Assembly: GCA_964578605.1 (NCBI GenBank) | Contig: CAZODO010000007.1 | Location: forward strand, 1-64,000 | DNA length: 64,000 bases | Reading direction: 5' to 3' | Origin: JAXMHN01 sp964578605 | GTDB lineage: Bacteria; Verrucomicrobiota; Verrucomicrobiia; Limisphaerales; SIBE01 | In this document: positions 8,786-17,514 of the stretch, piece after piece | How positions within the stretch are numbered: the stretch's first letter is position 1 | Layout of the letters: each line of letters opens with the position of its first letter | Translations under genes and position numbers: made by a program | The notes under the pieces: model-generated | The model's input: the letters and a program-made list of their open reading frames with translations, nothing else | Told to the model about the DNA's origin: nothing | The model's database searches: none

Positions 8786-9583
8786 CTAGGCGCTCCTCAA
8801 CTTCCACTTGGCCAGCCCGAGGAATGCCGCTGCGATCGCCAGGTTCAAGACGTGCCCCGTATCGGGCACGGTGTTGCCTCCGCCCCCGCCCGTGTTGCCT
8901 CCGCCCCCGGTCGAACCCGTGACCCCAAAGGTGAAGTCGTCAATCGTGAACGGACCGTTCCCCAACAGGAGGAGCCCGCCAATATCCGCGCTGGCGCGTG
9001 TGATCCCCAGGAATTGCCCCGCGGACACGGAGCCCTGAGAGTCGCCGGTTGCCAGGTTGTTATTGCTGGTGTCTCTGAGAAACATCGTGACGCTTCCATG
9101 CGGGACGAACAGACCCACCTTGGACACCGCGGTGGGAAAGATCACTTCCATAAACGCGCCCGTCTCGAACACGGTAAACGGAGGGGGAGTAACGAACAAC
9201 GGGCCCGCCACGTTGTTCCCGGAGAGTTTATCGCCGGCAATCGCACCGCTCGGCGCGACAATTCCAACCGGCGTGCCTGGGTTCGACGCCGGATCGTTGA
9301 AGGAAGCTCCGCCGCTGTTGAAGTAAGGTGATTGCGCCGGGTCTTTCGAGAAGAGTGCCGCGGTTCCGGTAATGTCGAGCGGGCTGTAGCTCGTGATCGG
9401 GACCGCCGTTATTCCCGGGATGCTATCGAAGGTCTGCACCGTCGCCCCGCTCTTGAAGGCGGCAATATCCACTGGATTGCTGGTGGTGATGACCGTGCCT
9501 TCCGTTCCGACGGCGGCGCCGAACAGGGCGAGTGCTGCCAAGGAATTCGTTAAGATACCGCATCGAATCCGATTGCTTTCCAT
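8786..9583 (-). CDS. VPDSG-CTERM-type sorted surface protein
   Basis: This 265-aa exported protein has a signal peptide (about residues 1-29, with a hydrophobic core SLAALALFGAAVG). A beta-rich body of about 195 residues is followed by a Gly/Asn linker made of repeated GGGG-NT units (about 224-238), then VPDTG at 239-243, a hydrophobic helix and a basic end (KWKLRSA). The tripartite tail matches the VPDSG-CTERM variant of PEP-CTERM signals, processed by an exosortase-type enzyme in Verrucomicrobia; Thr replaces the usual Ser. No exosortase lies in the window. The body shows the TFDSIPG/DDFTFGV style of other PEP-CTERM proteins, but its function is unknown. Confidence 0.85.
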   Translation of the reverse strand: MESNRIRCGILTNSLAALALFGAAVGTEGTVITTSNPVDIAAFKSGATVQTFDSIPGITAVPITSYSPLDITGTAALFSKDPAQSPYFNSGGASFNDPASNPGTPVGIVAPSGAIAGDKLSGNNVAGPLFVTPPPFTVFETGAFMEVIFPTAVSKVGLFVPHGSVTMFLRDTSNNNLATGDSQGSVSAGQFLGITRASADIGGLLLLGNGPFTIDDFTFGVTGSTGGGGNTGGGGGNTVPDTGHVLNLAIAAAFLGLAKWKLRSA

Positions 9584-9858
9584 ATGTCTTTTCCCATGAG
9601 ATAAACCGAGTTGAGTTTGGTACTACCGCTTGAGGACCCTCGTCCCAAGTGAAGTCTAAATTATGGGATTCCTTCAGCTTTCTACTATCGGGGCGCGCAC
9701 TGATTTTGGTTTCGTGGCATCCCGGTTCATGCTCAGGGGCGAGCCGGGGCATGGACCGAGCCTGGGCCAGCGAAGGCCGGGGAACAAGCCGTTCCTGGCG
9801 CGGCGTTGTCAGCATCATTCCGCCTGTTTTGTTGGAAGCAACATATCAGCCGGAATGA
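9584..9858. other. intergenic region between the VPDSG-CTERM gene and hcp
   Basis: This stretch carries the leader of the minus-strand surface-protein gene and sequence upstream of the hcp promoter. I see no RNA gene or convincing ORF here. A possible minus-strand -10 (TAATTT, around 9655-9662) could serve the surface-protein gene, but no matching -35 is clear. Confidence 0.4.
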
Positions 9859-9899
9859 TTGACCCCCATCAAAGTTTTGGCGCCCGCCCCACCTACATT
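9859..9899 (+). promoter_or_regulatory. FNR/CRP-family box and -10 element of hcp
   Basis: TTGAC-CCCC-ATCAA at 9859-9872 matches the FNR consensus TTGAT-N4-ATCAA at 9 of 10 informative positions. A -10-like TACATT follows at 9894-9899, placing the predicted start near 9906 and the box centre at about -40.5, the classical class II activator position. An FNR, HcpR or DNR homologue sensing oxygen or nitric oxide is the likely binder. Confidence 0.6.
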
Positions 9900-9917
9900 A
9901 CGCAGCACAGGCTCGAA

Positions 9918-9932
9918 CTGGCACGGTGCCAG
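9918..9932. promoter_or_regulatory. perfect 7-1-7 palindrome in the hcp leader
   Basis: CTGGCAC-G-GTGCCAG lies 42 nt before the hcp start codon and just after the predicted transcription start. It could be a repressor operator or a short leader hairpin. Confidence 0.45.
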
Positions 9933-9973
9933 GCAGGGCGCAACAATCGCGGGTTCGTCGAACACAACACATC

Positions 9974-11626
9974 ATGTTTTGCTATCAATGTGAACAGACC
10001 TCCAGGGGGACCGGCTGCACCGATTTCACCGTTTGCGGAAAAGACGCCCACACGGCGGCGTTGCAGGACCTGCTCATTCACGTGGCCAAAGGCGTGGCCC
10101 AGTTCAACCACCGCGCTCGCCAGCTTGGGGCCATCGCGCGCGAAGTGGACGATTTCATTGTCGAAGCCTTGTTCACGACGGTGACGAACGTCAATTTCGA
10201 CCCCGAGGATCTCGCGAAGATGCTCCACCGCGGCGGCAAGGTGCGTGATCAGGCCCGCGAACTCTGGCGGGCAGCGGCACGGGAGAAGGGGCACAACCCG
10301 GTTCCTCCAAGCGGTCCCGCCGCCTGGAAACCCGCCTCCACTCTGGAGGGGCTCGTTCGCCAAGGCGAGTTCGTCTCGATCCCTGGGCGCCAGGACCGCT
10401 TTGGCGCCGAAGCAGCCGGATTGCAGGAACTGCTGATCTACGGCCTGAAAGGCACCGCCGCTTACGCCCATCACGCCGCGATTCTTGGGCATGAGAGCGA
10501 CTCCGCTTACGCTTTCTTTAGCGAAGCCTTGACGGCGCTCGCCGAGGAAAAGCCCGCCGTTGATCGCCTGTTCACCCTGGCAATGCGTTGCGGCGAGGTG
10601 AACCTGGAGATCATGCAACTCCTCGACCATGCCCATACCAGCACGTACGGACATCCTCAGCCCACGCCCGTCCGGATCGAGCCCGTTCGTGGGAAAGCCA
10701 TCCTGGTTTCCGGCCACGACCTGAAAGACCTCGAGGAACTGCTGAAACAGACCGCGGGCAAAGGCATCAACATCTATACCCATGGAGAAATGCTCCCCGC
10801 CCACGGTTACCCCGGCCTCAAGAAATATCCGCATCTCGTCGGGAATTACGGGGGCGCCTGGCAAGACCAGAAAGACGAATTCCCGAAGTTCCCCGGGGCC
10901 ATTCTGATGACCACGAATTGCATTCAGGAGCCCGCCCCGAACTATATCCAGCGCATTTTCACCTCCGGGCTCGTCGCCTGGCCCGGCGTGCGCCATATCG
11001 CGAATCGCGATTTTACTCCTGTCATCCAAGCAGCCCTCGAGGCGCCAGGGTTCACCAGCGACGGCCCGGACAAGACCATCCTGGTGGGATTCGGGCATCA
11101 TGCGGTGCTTGGCGTGGCGGACAAGGTCATCGAAGCGGTGAAGAGCGGAGCTATCAAACGCTTCTTCCTGGTCGGCGGCTGCGACGGCGCCCGCACCGGC
11201 CGCGATTACTACACCGAACTCACCGAGAAGCTCCCCAAAGACACGGTGATCCTCACGCTTGCGTGCGGCAAGTACCGCTTCAACAAGATCGACTTCGGGA
11301 CCATCGGAGGCATCCCGCGCCTGCTCGACCTCGGCCAGTGCAATGACGCGTATTCGGCCATCCAGATTGCCGTCGCCCTTTCCAAGGCGTTCAACGTTGG
11401 GGTGAACGAACTGCCGCTATCCATGGTGCTCTCCTGGTACGAACAGAAAGCGGTCGCCATCCTGCTTACCTTGCTGCACCTGGGCATCCGCAACATCCGG
11501 CTTGGCCCCACGCTGCCGGCATTTGTCACCCCCAGCGTGCTCAAAGTGTTGGTCGACAAGTTCAACCTCATGCCCATCCGTTCCGTTGACGAGGACCTCG
11601 CGGCCATCATGACTCGGGCGGAATAG
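9974..11626 (+). CDS. hcp: hybrid cluster protein (hydroxylamine/nitric-oxide reductase family)
   Basis: A 550-aa class I hybrid cluster protein. The N-terminal cluster cysteines (C3, C6, C15, C21 in MFCYQCEQTSRGTGC and VCGK) have the same spacing as in Desulfovibrio Hcp. The hybrid-cluster ligands appear in GGCDGA, LACGKYRFN and LGQCNDAYS. Class I Hcp reduces hydroxylamine in vitro and is thought to detoxify nitric oxide under anoxia. The ATG at 9974 is chosen because MFCYQC is the invariant start of the family. The FNR-like box upstream supports induction under low oxygen or nitrosative stress. The usual reductase partner hcr is absent, so another electron donor must serve it. A GC hairpin follows the gene. 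Confidence 0.96.
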   Translation: MFCYQCEQTSRGTGCTDFTVCGKDAHTAALQDLLIHVAKGVAQFNHRARQLGAIAREVDDFIVEALFTTVTNVNFDPEDLAKMLHRGGKVRDQARELWRAAAREKGHNPVPPSGPAAWKPASTLEGLVRQGEFVSIPGRQDRFGAEAAGLQELLIYGLKGTAAYAHHAAILGHESDSAYAFFSEALTALAEEKPAVDRLFTLAMRCGEVNLEIMQLLDHAHTSTYGHPQPTPVRIEPVRGKAILVSGHDLKDLEELLKQTAGKGINIYTHGEMLPAHGYPGLKKYPHLVGNYGGAWQDQKDEFPKFPGAILMTTNCIQEPAPNYIQRIFTSGLVAWPGVRHIANRDFTPVIQAALEAPGFTSDGPDKTILVGFGHHAVLGVADKVIEAVKSGAIKRFFLVGGCDGARTGRDYYTELTEKLPKDTVILTLACGKYRFNKIDFGTIGGIPRLLDLGQCNDAYSAIQIAVALSKAFNVGVNELPLSMVLSWYEQKAVAILLTLLHLGIRNIRLGPTLPAFVTPSVLKVLVDKFNLMPIRSVDEDLAAIMTRAE

Positions 11627-11655
11627 CCTCAGGGGGCAACGGTTTTTCGCGGGAG

Positions 11656-11685
11656 GGCGCGCCGGCCTTGGCGCGCCTTTGCGTT
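11656..11685 (+). terminator. hairpin terminator of hcp
   Basis: GGCGCGCC (11656-11663) pairs with an identical self-complementary octamer at 11670-11677 around a 6-nt loop, followed by TTTGCGTTTT. The interval up to 11889 holds nothing else I can support. Confidence 0.55.
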
Positions 11686-11889
11686 TTGCGGTTGGCAGGG
11701 CCAGTTCCCGTGGTCCGAAGTGTTTATCGAATGGATCGCACTCGCATGGAAGCCGAGTGAGCCCCGGCTGTATCCCCCAGCGCCGCCGCTCCCCCGCCCG
11801 AGGGCCAATCCAGGCATCCATTCCTTCATGGGCGGGCTGGGGCTGACTTAGGCTTGGCGAAGGGCCAGCACCTTCCTAATCTGCCTGCC

Positions 11890-14400
11890 ATGACGTATTC
11901 CATTCCCGCGTGGCTCTCTGTCGCCTGCACCATCGCGGCAGCTCTCGGCGGATTCACAAAAGCTGCGGCGGCACCGGACGCTTCGGGACCGCTTCTCCGG
12001 GCCGAGAACTTCAACCGTTACTTCGACCAGTTCAATACCGCCGATCAAGAGCTTTACCCGCAGCATGTCTCAAACGCGAAAGCCTGGCCTTTCCTCCGCG
12101 ACAGCATCCCGTTCTTCGAGTGCCCCGACCCGGAAATCGAACGCACGTATTACTTTCGCTGGTGGACCTTCCGCAAACACCTCAAGCAGACGGAAGATGG
12201 ATTTGTGATCACTGAGTTCCTTCCGCCGGTCGGTTGGGCGGGGAAGCATAACACCATCAGCTGCGCTGCCGGGCACCATTTTTACGAAGGCCGGTGGCTG
12301 CACGATCCGGTTTGCCTGGACGACTATGCGGTCTTCTGGTTTCGCAAAGGCGGGTCGGTCCGGACCTACAGTTTCTGGGCGGCCGACGCGCTCCTGGCCA
12401 GGTCTCTGGTGACGGGCGATGACCGGCTCGCGTTGGAGCTGCTCCCGGATCTGATCGCCAACTATCGCGAATGGGAGAAGAGCCACCGCGCCAGCGATGG
12501 GCTTTTTTGGCAGAACGACGGAAATGACGGCATGGAGGTCTCAATCGGCGGCAGTGGAAAACGGGCCACGATCAACGCTTACATGTACGGGGATGCCATG
12601 GCGATTGCGAAACTGGCTGCCAGGGCCGGACAGGACGGTGTCGCCAAGGAGTTCCGCGATAAAGCCGCCCAGCTCAAAGCGCTCGTTCAAACGAAACTCT
12701 GGGACCCGAAAGCGCAATTCTTCAAGACGTTGCCCCGAGAGCAGGATGCCTTGGTGGACGTTCGCGAGCTGCATGGATTTACCCCTTGGTACTTCAATCT
12801 GCCGGATCCGGGTCGGGAGATCGCATGGCGTCAGTTGTTCGATCCGCAAGGTTTCTGGGCTGCGTGGGGACCCACGACCGCCGAGCAGAGGCATCCCGGA
12901 TTTCGCTTGTCGTATGAAGGCCACGAATGCCAATGGAACGGGCCAAGTTGGCCTTACGCCACCGCAGTGACGCTTACCGCGCTGGCTAACGTGCTGAACA
13001 ATTACCGCCAGGATATCGTGGGCCGGGCCGATTACTTCAAACTTCTCGGAACTTACGCCCGCAGTCATCAGCTCACCCGGCCCGACGGCCAGACGGTGCC
13101 TTGGATTGACGAAAACCTCAACCCGCATACCGGCGATTGGATTGCCCGGACCAGGCTCAAATCATGGAAGGACGGGACCTGGGATCCCGGCAAAGGCGGC
13201 GTGGAACGAGGCAAGGATTACAACCATTCAACCTTCTGCGACCTCGTGATCAGCGGCTTGATCGGGTTGCGGCCGCGCGCTGACGCAATCGTTGAGGTCA
13301 ACCCTCTCGTTCCGGCGAACACCTGGGATTGGTTCTGCCTCGATAACATTCTGTATCACGGGCGCGCGCTCGCGATCTTCTGGGACAAAACCGGCGAGAG
13401 ATACGGCCGGGGCAAAGGACTGCACGTTTTGGCGGACGGCCGGGAGATTGCCCGGGCTGATTCCATCGGCCGGGTGGAAGGCCAGCTTCCATCTACCCCG
13501 CCGGGCACAGCGGCAGGCTGGCGGAAATCACCGTCCAATCCGGTCCTTGGGGGCGATCTGGGCACCTGTTTCGATGTGACCCTGCTCAAGGAAACCGGCC
13601 AGTACAGAATGTGGTTCTCATGGCGTCCCAAGAAGGCCGTGGCATTGACCGAAAGCAGCGACGGCATTCACTGGAACACGCCGCGAATCGTTTTGGGCCC
13701 GAACCGCCACACGGATTGGGAGGAAGATATCAATCGCCCGTCGGTGCTGAAATGTCGCGGCCAATACCACATGTGGTACACGGGGCAGAGCTCGGGTCGC
13801 AGTTGGATCGGTCATGCCACAAGCGCGAATGGCACGAACTGGGAGCGCCGCTCTGCCACGCCCGTGCTTTCTCCTGAAAAGCCGTGGGAGAAGGTGGCGG
13901 TCATGTGTCCTCATGTGATTTGGGATGCCGAGAAGCAGATCTACCGAATGTGGTATTCGGCCGGGGACCAGTACGAGCCGGATGCCATCGGCTATGCGAC
14001 CAGCAACGACGGCGCGCGTTGGGTGAAGCACGACGACAACCCCATTTTCGCTGCGGACCGCGCCCGGGAATGGGAGCAGCACAAAGTCACAGCGTGCCAG
14101 GTGATGCCCTGCGGGGAATGGCACGTGATGTTCTATATCGGCTTTCGCGATGAAGATCACGCTCAGATCGGCATCGCCCGTTCGCGTGACGGCATCGCTG
14201 GCTGGGAAAGGCATCCCAGGAACCCGGTTATCTTCCCAACCAAGGGGGACTGGGACGCCGACGCTTGCTACAAACCGTTCGCCATCTTTGAAGAAGACGA
14301 GGAACGTTGGTTGCTCTGGTACAACGGAAGAAAAGGCAACATGGAGCAGATCGGCCTGGCCACTCACCCGGGCCGCGACCTGAATTTTGCTGGGGAATAG
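11890..14400 (+). CDS. two-module glycosidase: GH63/MGH1-like (alpha/alpha)6 barrel plus GH43/GH130-like beta-propeller
   Basis: This 836-aa secreted protein (signal peptide about residues 1-27, ending in AAAA) joins two catalytic-type folds. Residues about 35-510 resemble mannosylglycerate-hydrolase/GH63-like barrels, with YYFRWWTFRKHL, NGPSWPYATAVTLTALANVL and DYNHSTFCDLVISGLIGLRP as conserved core helices. Residues about 530-830 form repeated blades of the type YRMWFSW..., YHMWYTGQSS and YRMWYSAGDQ, each followed by SxDGxxW, the signature of five-bladed GH32/43/130-like propellers. It is probably periplasmic or extracellular and removes alpha-linked sugars, but the substrate cannot be read from sequence. 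The ATG at 11890 is chosen because it starts the signal peptide. Confidence 0.82.
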   Translation: MTYSIPAWLSVACTIAAALGGFTKAAAAPDASGPLLRAENFNRYFDQFNTADQELYPQHVSNAKAWPFLRDSIPFFECPDPEIERTYYFRWWTFRKHLKQTEDGFVITEFLPPVGWAGKHNTISCAAGHHFYEGRWLHDPVCLDDYAVFWFRKGGSVRTYSFWAADALLARSLVTGDDRLALELLPDLIANYREWEKSHRASDGLFWQNDGNDGMEVSIGGSGKRATINAYMYGDAMAIAKLAARAGQDGVAKEFRDKAAQLKALVQTKLWDPKAQFFKTLPREQDALVDVRELHGFTPWYFNLPDPGREIAWRQLFDPQGFWAAWGPTTAEQRHPGFRLSYEGHECQWNGPSWPYATAVTLTALANVLNNYRQDIVGRADYFKLLGTYARSHQLTRPDGQTVPWIDENLNPHTGDWIARTRLKSWKDGTWDPGKGGVERGKDYNHSTFCDLVISGLIGLRPRADAIVEVNPLVPANTWDWFCLDNILYHGRALAIFWDKTGERYGRGKGLHVLADGREIARADSIGRVEGQLPSTPPGTAAGWRKSPSNPVLGGDLGTCFDVTLLKETGQYRMWFSWRPKKAVALTESSDGIHWNTPRIVLGPNRHTDWEEDINRPSVLKCRGQYHMWYTGQSSGRSWIGHATSANGTNWERRSATPVLSPEKPWEKVAVMCPHVIWDAEKQIYRMWYSAGDQYEPDAIGYATSNDGARWVKHDDNPIFAADRAREWEQHKVTACQVMPCGEWHVMFYIGFRDEDHAQIGIARSRDGIAGWERHPRNPVIFPTKGDWDADACYKPFAIFEEDEERWLLWYNGRKGNMEQIGLATHPGRDLNFAGE

Positions 14401-14457
14401 CCCCGCCCCGCTCCGGTCGAAAGCCGTGCCGCTATCCCCCCTGGGGCTTAACGGGCC

Positions 14458-15027
14458 TCAGCTCCGATGCTGGCCGATCGAGAAAGCTCGCCCGATAAAA
14501 CGGCCAATGCCGTAGTAACTTTGTGTATCGGGCGTGAATACAAGCGGCCGGACCTTCTGGATGTCAGCCAGGCCGCTGCTGGCCACGGCGCTTTCCTCCA
14601 CCTTCACGTCCATGATCTGACCCACGAACTGCGTGTGCAATCCGAGTTCGAAGGTGTGGACCAGCTTGCACTCAAGCACCATGGGAAACTCCTGCACGTA
14701 AGGCGCGTCGACCAGTTCGCTCCTGACAGGCGTCAGTTTCGCCTCGGCGAACTTGTCCACGTTCTTGCCCGAGACAAGCCCGCAGTAATCCGCTTGCTGA
14801 GCCTGGTCCTCAGACGGGACACTAATCGTGAAGGCTTGCCGGGCGACGATGTTGCCGTAACTCGAGGTAGCCTTGCGCAATGAGACAGCAATACACGGCG
14901 GCTGAGAACAGCACAGGCCACTCCAGGACGCCGTCATGACATTCGGCTTCCCTTTCGAATCGTAAGTTCCGACTACAAAGACCGGTGTGGGGTAGACGAG
15001 TGTCTTGGCACCAAGCGATTTTTTCAT
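14458..15027 (-). CDS. flavin reductase family protein (FMN-binding)
   Basis: This 189-aa protein has the DIM6/NTAB flavin-reductase fold: the opening YPTPVFVVGTYDSKGKPNVMTASW strand-turn-strand, the FMN-binding VSLRKATSSYGNI and the AFTISVP segment, and a GLVSGKNVDKF loop. Such proteins bind FMN as split-barrel dimers and either pass reduced flavin to oxygenases or act as flavoredoxins in anaerobes. Two cysteines (ASWSGLCCSQPPC) near the flavin site are a feature of the flavoredoxin-like branch. It stands alone, with no oxygenase beside it, so a redox-carrier or stress role is more likely than service to a specific monooxygenase. Confidence 0.87.
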   Translation of the reverse strand: MKKSLGAKTLVYPTPVFVVGTYDSKGKPNVMTASWSGLCCSQPPCIAVSLRKATSSYGNIVARQAFTISVPSEDQAQQADYCGLVSGKNVDKFAEAKLTPVRSELVDAPYVQEFPMVLECKLVHTFELGLHTQFVGQIMDVKVEESAVASSGLADIQKVRPLVFTPDTQSYYGIGRFIGRAFSIGQHRS

Positions 15028-15209
15028 GGTTCGCTCCTGCGTTGGTTCTGACTTATCGGCAGGCGGGGTTATGGACGATGGTCCACACCCCTAGAACTGC
15101 GACTAAGCGAGCGCAGGCGCTCCCTCGCTGCGTTTTTCACGCGCCACTTGCACTCGCCTTTGGCGGAAAAGAACTGATCGCGCCTCCGTATCTCTCCACC
15201 GACGGCGCC

Positions 15210-15629
15210 TCACTCTGGCATCCAAGCGTAATGAGCCGGATTGATCTTTTTGATCTCCGGCATACCCTTGCCAGTACTCTGGAAAAAGGCGGTGATATTT
15301 CCGTAGCTGCTGCCGAGTTTGCGAGCCAAGTCCTTCACCCTGACGCCTTCCTCCCCGGCACCTTTCAGGAGGGCAACAATCTTCCTTTTCAATTCGCCCC
15401 GTCGAGCCTTGCCCGAACCGCTCTTCTTGGCTGCCGCCGGCGCGGCTGCTTTCGAAGAAACCCCTTTTCGAATCGCGCCACGGATCGCAGCAGGGGCCGG
15501 TTGGGCACCCGATTCCATTGTTTGAAGCTCGCGATTGATTCTCTCGATTTCCTGCGCCAAAGCTTCTTTACGCTGGATCAACTTCTGTATTCGGGACAAT
15601 TCTTTGCTACTCAGTGTTGCCAAACTCAT
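15210..15629 (-). CDS. small DNA-binding protein: coiled coil, AK-rich linker, winged helix
   Basis: A 139-aa basic protein. Residues about 5-38 form a coiled coil (SKELSRIQKLIQRKEALAQE). Residues about 43-80 are an Ala/Lys-rich flexible linker with KKSGSGKARRGELKRK, like a histone-tail or AT-hook-type region. Residues about 85-139 look like a winged helix (RVKDLARKLGSSYGNITAFFQSTGK). It looks like a nucleoid-associated protein or dimeric regulator. The ATG at 15629 is preferred to a start 14 codons upstream because it follows an A-rich leader and opens the coiled coil. Nested palindromes at 15693-15735 may be its own control site. I cannot name an exact family. Confidence 0.75.
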   Translation of the reverse strand: MSLATLSSKELSRIQKLIQRKEALAQEIERINRELQTMESGAQPAPAAIRGAIRKGVSSKAAAPAAAKKSGSGKARRGELKRKIVALLKGAGEEGVRVKDLARKLGSSYGNITAFFQSTGKGMPEIKKINPAHYAWMPE

Positions 15630-15692
15630 AGTCGTTATTTTGTTTCCTAGAACCGTATCCCCACCTGCCACCCACCCGTTCCCCTGCCTAAC

Positions 15693-15735
15693 ATTAGCTA
15701 GTTCTCCATCAGGGAACGGCCGTTGTCTAGCTAAT
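15693..15735. promoter_or_regulatory. nested inverted repeats upstream of the DNA-binding protein gene
   Basis: ATTAGCTAG (15693-15701) pairs with CTAGCTAAT (15727-15735). Inside it GTTCTCC pairs with GGGAAC (one wobble). The element ends 64 bp before the start codon at 15629, so it could be an operator or a leader structure. The remainder of 15630-15999 holds nothing else clear. Confidence 0.5.
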
Positions 15736-15999
15736 AATGATACTGGCGCACGCCTGCACGCCTGGCTGAGCGCTCCATTGCCATTCCTTTCGACGGGCCG
15801 GCAACCGCATTAGACTTCGTCTGTTCCAGAGCCGGCGCTTCGCCATGCGGTCGGTATCAAAGGCTTCAAAAACGACCTTGCAAATCACCTAATTATGAAG
15901 ATACTCACTGCGCATCTTCGGCAAGATTCAGGGGCGGAATATCCAAGGGGATATATCCAGGGATCGGTCGATTTGGTTGTGGATGTGGTTGCTTGGCAA

Positions 16000-16086
16000 G
16001 CCGGCGTGGCGGAATTGGCAGACGCGCTAGACTCAAAATCTAGTGGCCGCAAGGTCATGTGGGTTCGACCCCCTCCGCCGGCACCA
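16000..16086 (+). tRNA. tRNA-Leu (anticodon CAA)
   Basis: The 7-bp acceptor stem GCCGGCG/CGCCGGC is perfect, with discriminator A and an encoded CCA. The anticodon stem CTAGA/TCTAG closes the loop CTCAAAA, giving anticodon CAA (decodes UUG). The class II variable arm (GTGGCCGCAAGGTCAT region) and the TTCGA T-loop are present; the T-stem has one U-U mismatch. Confidence 0.95.
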
Positions 16087-16209
16087 CCTTTCTCCCATTC
16101 CAAGCGTGCTCGTGGGCTTTCCGGTCTCTCTCCTCCTTCCTTTCGCCGGCTCGTTGCCCGCCAAATGGCAGCTGGACGCTGCTGCGTGGCATGGTAAACT
16201 TTCCGGGCG

Positions 16210-17433
16210 ATGTCAACGTCAGGGCCAGCTTCACCGCGCAAGATCAATCTCCGCCGTCCGGACGTGATGGCGGCGGTGCAAGCCCAAGTGCTGTCGCATT
16301 ACCGGAGCGAACTGATCGACCGGATCCGGGCCAAGGGCGACGTCCTTTCTGTGGATGGGTTGCTCACGGTCAAGCTGGCGAAGGAATTTGGTTTTTGCTA
16401 TGGGGTGGAACGGGCCATTGACCTCGCGTATGCCGCCCGGAAAGTCTTTCCCGATCAACCGCTCTATATTCTCGGCGAGATCATCCACAATCCCGAGGTC
16501 AACGACCAACTCCGCGCCATGGACATCAAATTCCTCTCCGGCAAGGAGAAGGATGCGGACATGGAAGACCTGCGCGAGGGCGACGTGGTTCTGATCCCGG
16601 CTTTCGGCACCGAGGTGGGCACGCGCGCCAAGCTGGAAACCAGAGGGTGTCTGTTTGTGGATACCACTTGTGGGGACGTGATGAGCGTATGGAAACGCGT
16701 CCGCCAGTATTCCGTCGACAGAGTCACCAGCATCATCCACGGCAAGGCCTGGCACGAGGAGACCAAGGCAACCAGTTCGCAAGCGACGGCCACAGCGGGG
16801 CATTACCTCGTGGTGTTCACGCTGGCGGAGACCGATTATGTCTGCCATTACATCGTTCACGGCGGCGATAAGCAGGAGTTCCTTGAGAAGTTTAAAGGCG
16901 CCTATTCCGCGGGCTTCGATCCGGACGTCCACCTTCAGGCCGTTGGCGTCGCCAACCAAACCACCATGCTTCGCGGGGAGACAGAAGATGTCCAGCGGCG
17001 CATCCGCGCTGCCATGGCCGAGCGCTATGGCGTGAGCGAATTGCCCAAGCACTTCCGCTTTTTCGACACCATCTGCGGCGCGACCCAGGATCGGCAGGAT
17101 GCTCTGCAGAAACTCTTGGCGGAACCGATGGACCTGCTGCTGGTCATCGGCGGGTACAATTCCTCCAACACGTCGCATCTGGCGGAGATGGGCGAGGCCA
17201 AACTCCCGACCTACTTCATCAAGAACGCTGCGAAAATGGTCTCAGACCAGCTGATCGTGCATTACAACCAGCATTTGCACCGTGAAGTGGAAACCCGCAA
17301 ATGGCTGCCCTCAGGCAAAATCACGGTGGGTGTGACCGCAGGTGCGTCTTGCCCGAACAATCTGATCGAAGATGTCATTCGCCGGTTGTTCGAACTGCGT
17401 GGCTTGTCCGTCCCGGAACTGGTGGCGCGTTGA
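16210..17433 (+). CDS. ispH: 4-hydroxy-3-methylbut-2-enyl diphosphate reductase
   Basis: This 407-aa enzyme catalyses the last step of the MEP pathway, converting HMBPP to IPP and DMAPP with a [4Fe-4S] cluster. The three cluster cysteines are C63 (GFCYGVERAI), C154 (DTTCGDVMSV) and C289 (FDTICGATQDRQ), and the C-terminal SCPNNLIEDVI loop is present. The length and the inserts between the cysteines match the long form found in cyanobacteria, plastids and Verrucomicrobia rather than the short 315-aa enterobacterial form. It is a single gene just behind tRNA-Leu. No Shine-Dalgarno is visible before the ATG. Confidence 0.96.
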   Translation: MSTSGPASPRKINLRRPDVMAAVQAQVLSHYRSELIDRIRAKGDVLSVDGLLTVKLAKEFGFCYGVERAIDLAYAARKVFPDQPLYILGEIIHNPEVNDQLRAMDIKFLSGKEKDADMEDLREGDVVLIPAFGTEVGTRAKLETRGCLFVDTTCGDVMSVWKRVRQYSVDRVTSIIHGKAWHEETKATSSQATATAGHYLVVFTLAETDYVCHYIVHGGDKQEFLEKFKGAYSAGFDPDVHLQAVGVANQTTMLRGETEDVQRRIRAAMAERYGVSELPKHFRFFDTICGATQDRQDALQKLLAEPMDLLLVIGGYNSSNTSHLAEMGEAKLPTYFIKNAAKMVSDQLIVHYNQHLHREVETRKWLPSGKITVGVTAGASCPNNLIEDVIRRLFELRGLSVPELVAR

Positions 17434-17514
17434 CGCTGCAGCGCAGGCAGGTTCTTGGAACCGGAAAACCCCCGCCGGGGCGTTATTCGTGTTGCCCCTT
17501 TCTTGCTTGAGCGA

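Noticed and set aside
9649..9858. 69-codon plus-strand frame before hcp
   Set aside because: It overlaps the presumed leader of the divergent surface-protein gene and the approach to the hcp promoter and has no protein-like pattern.
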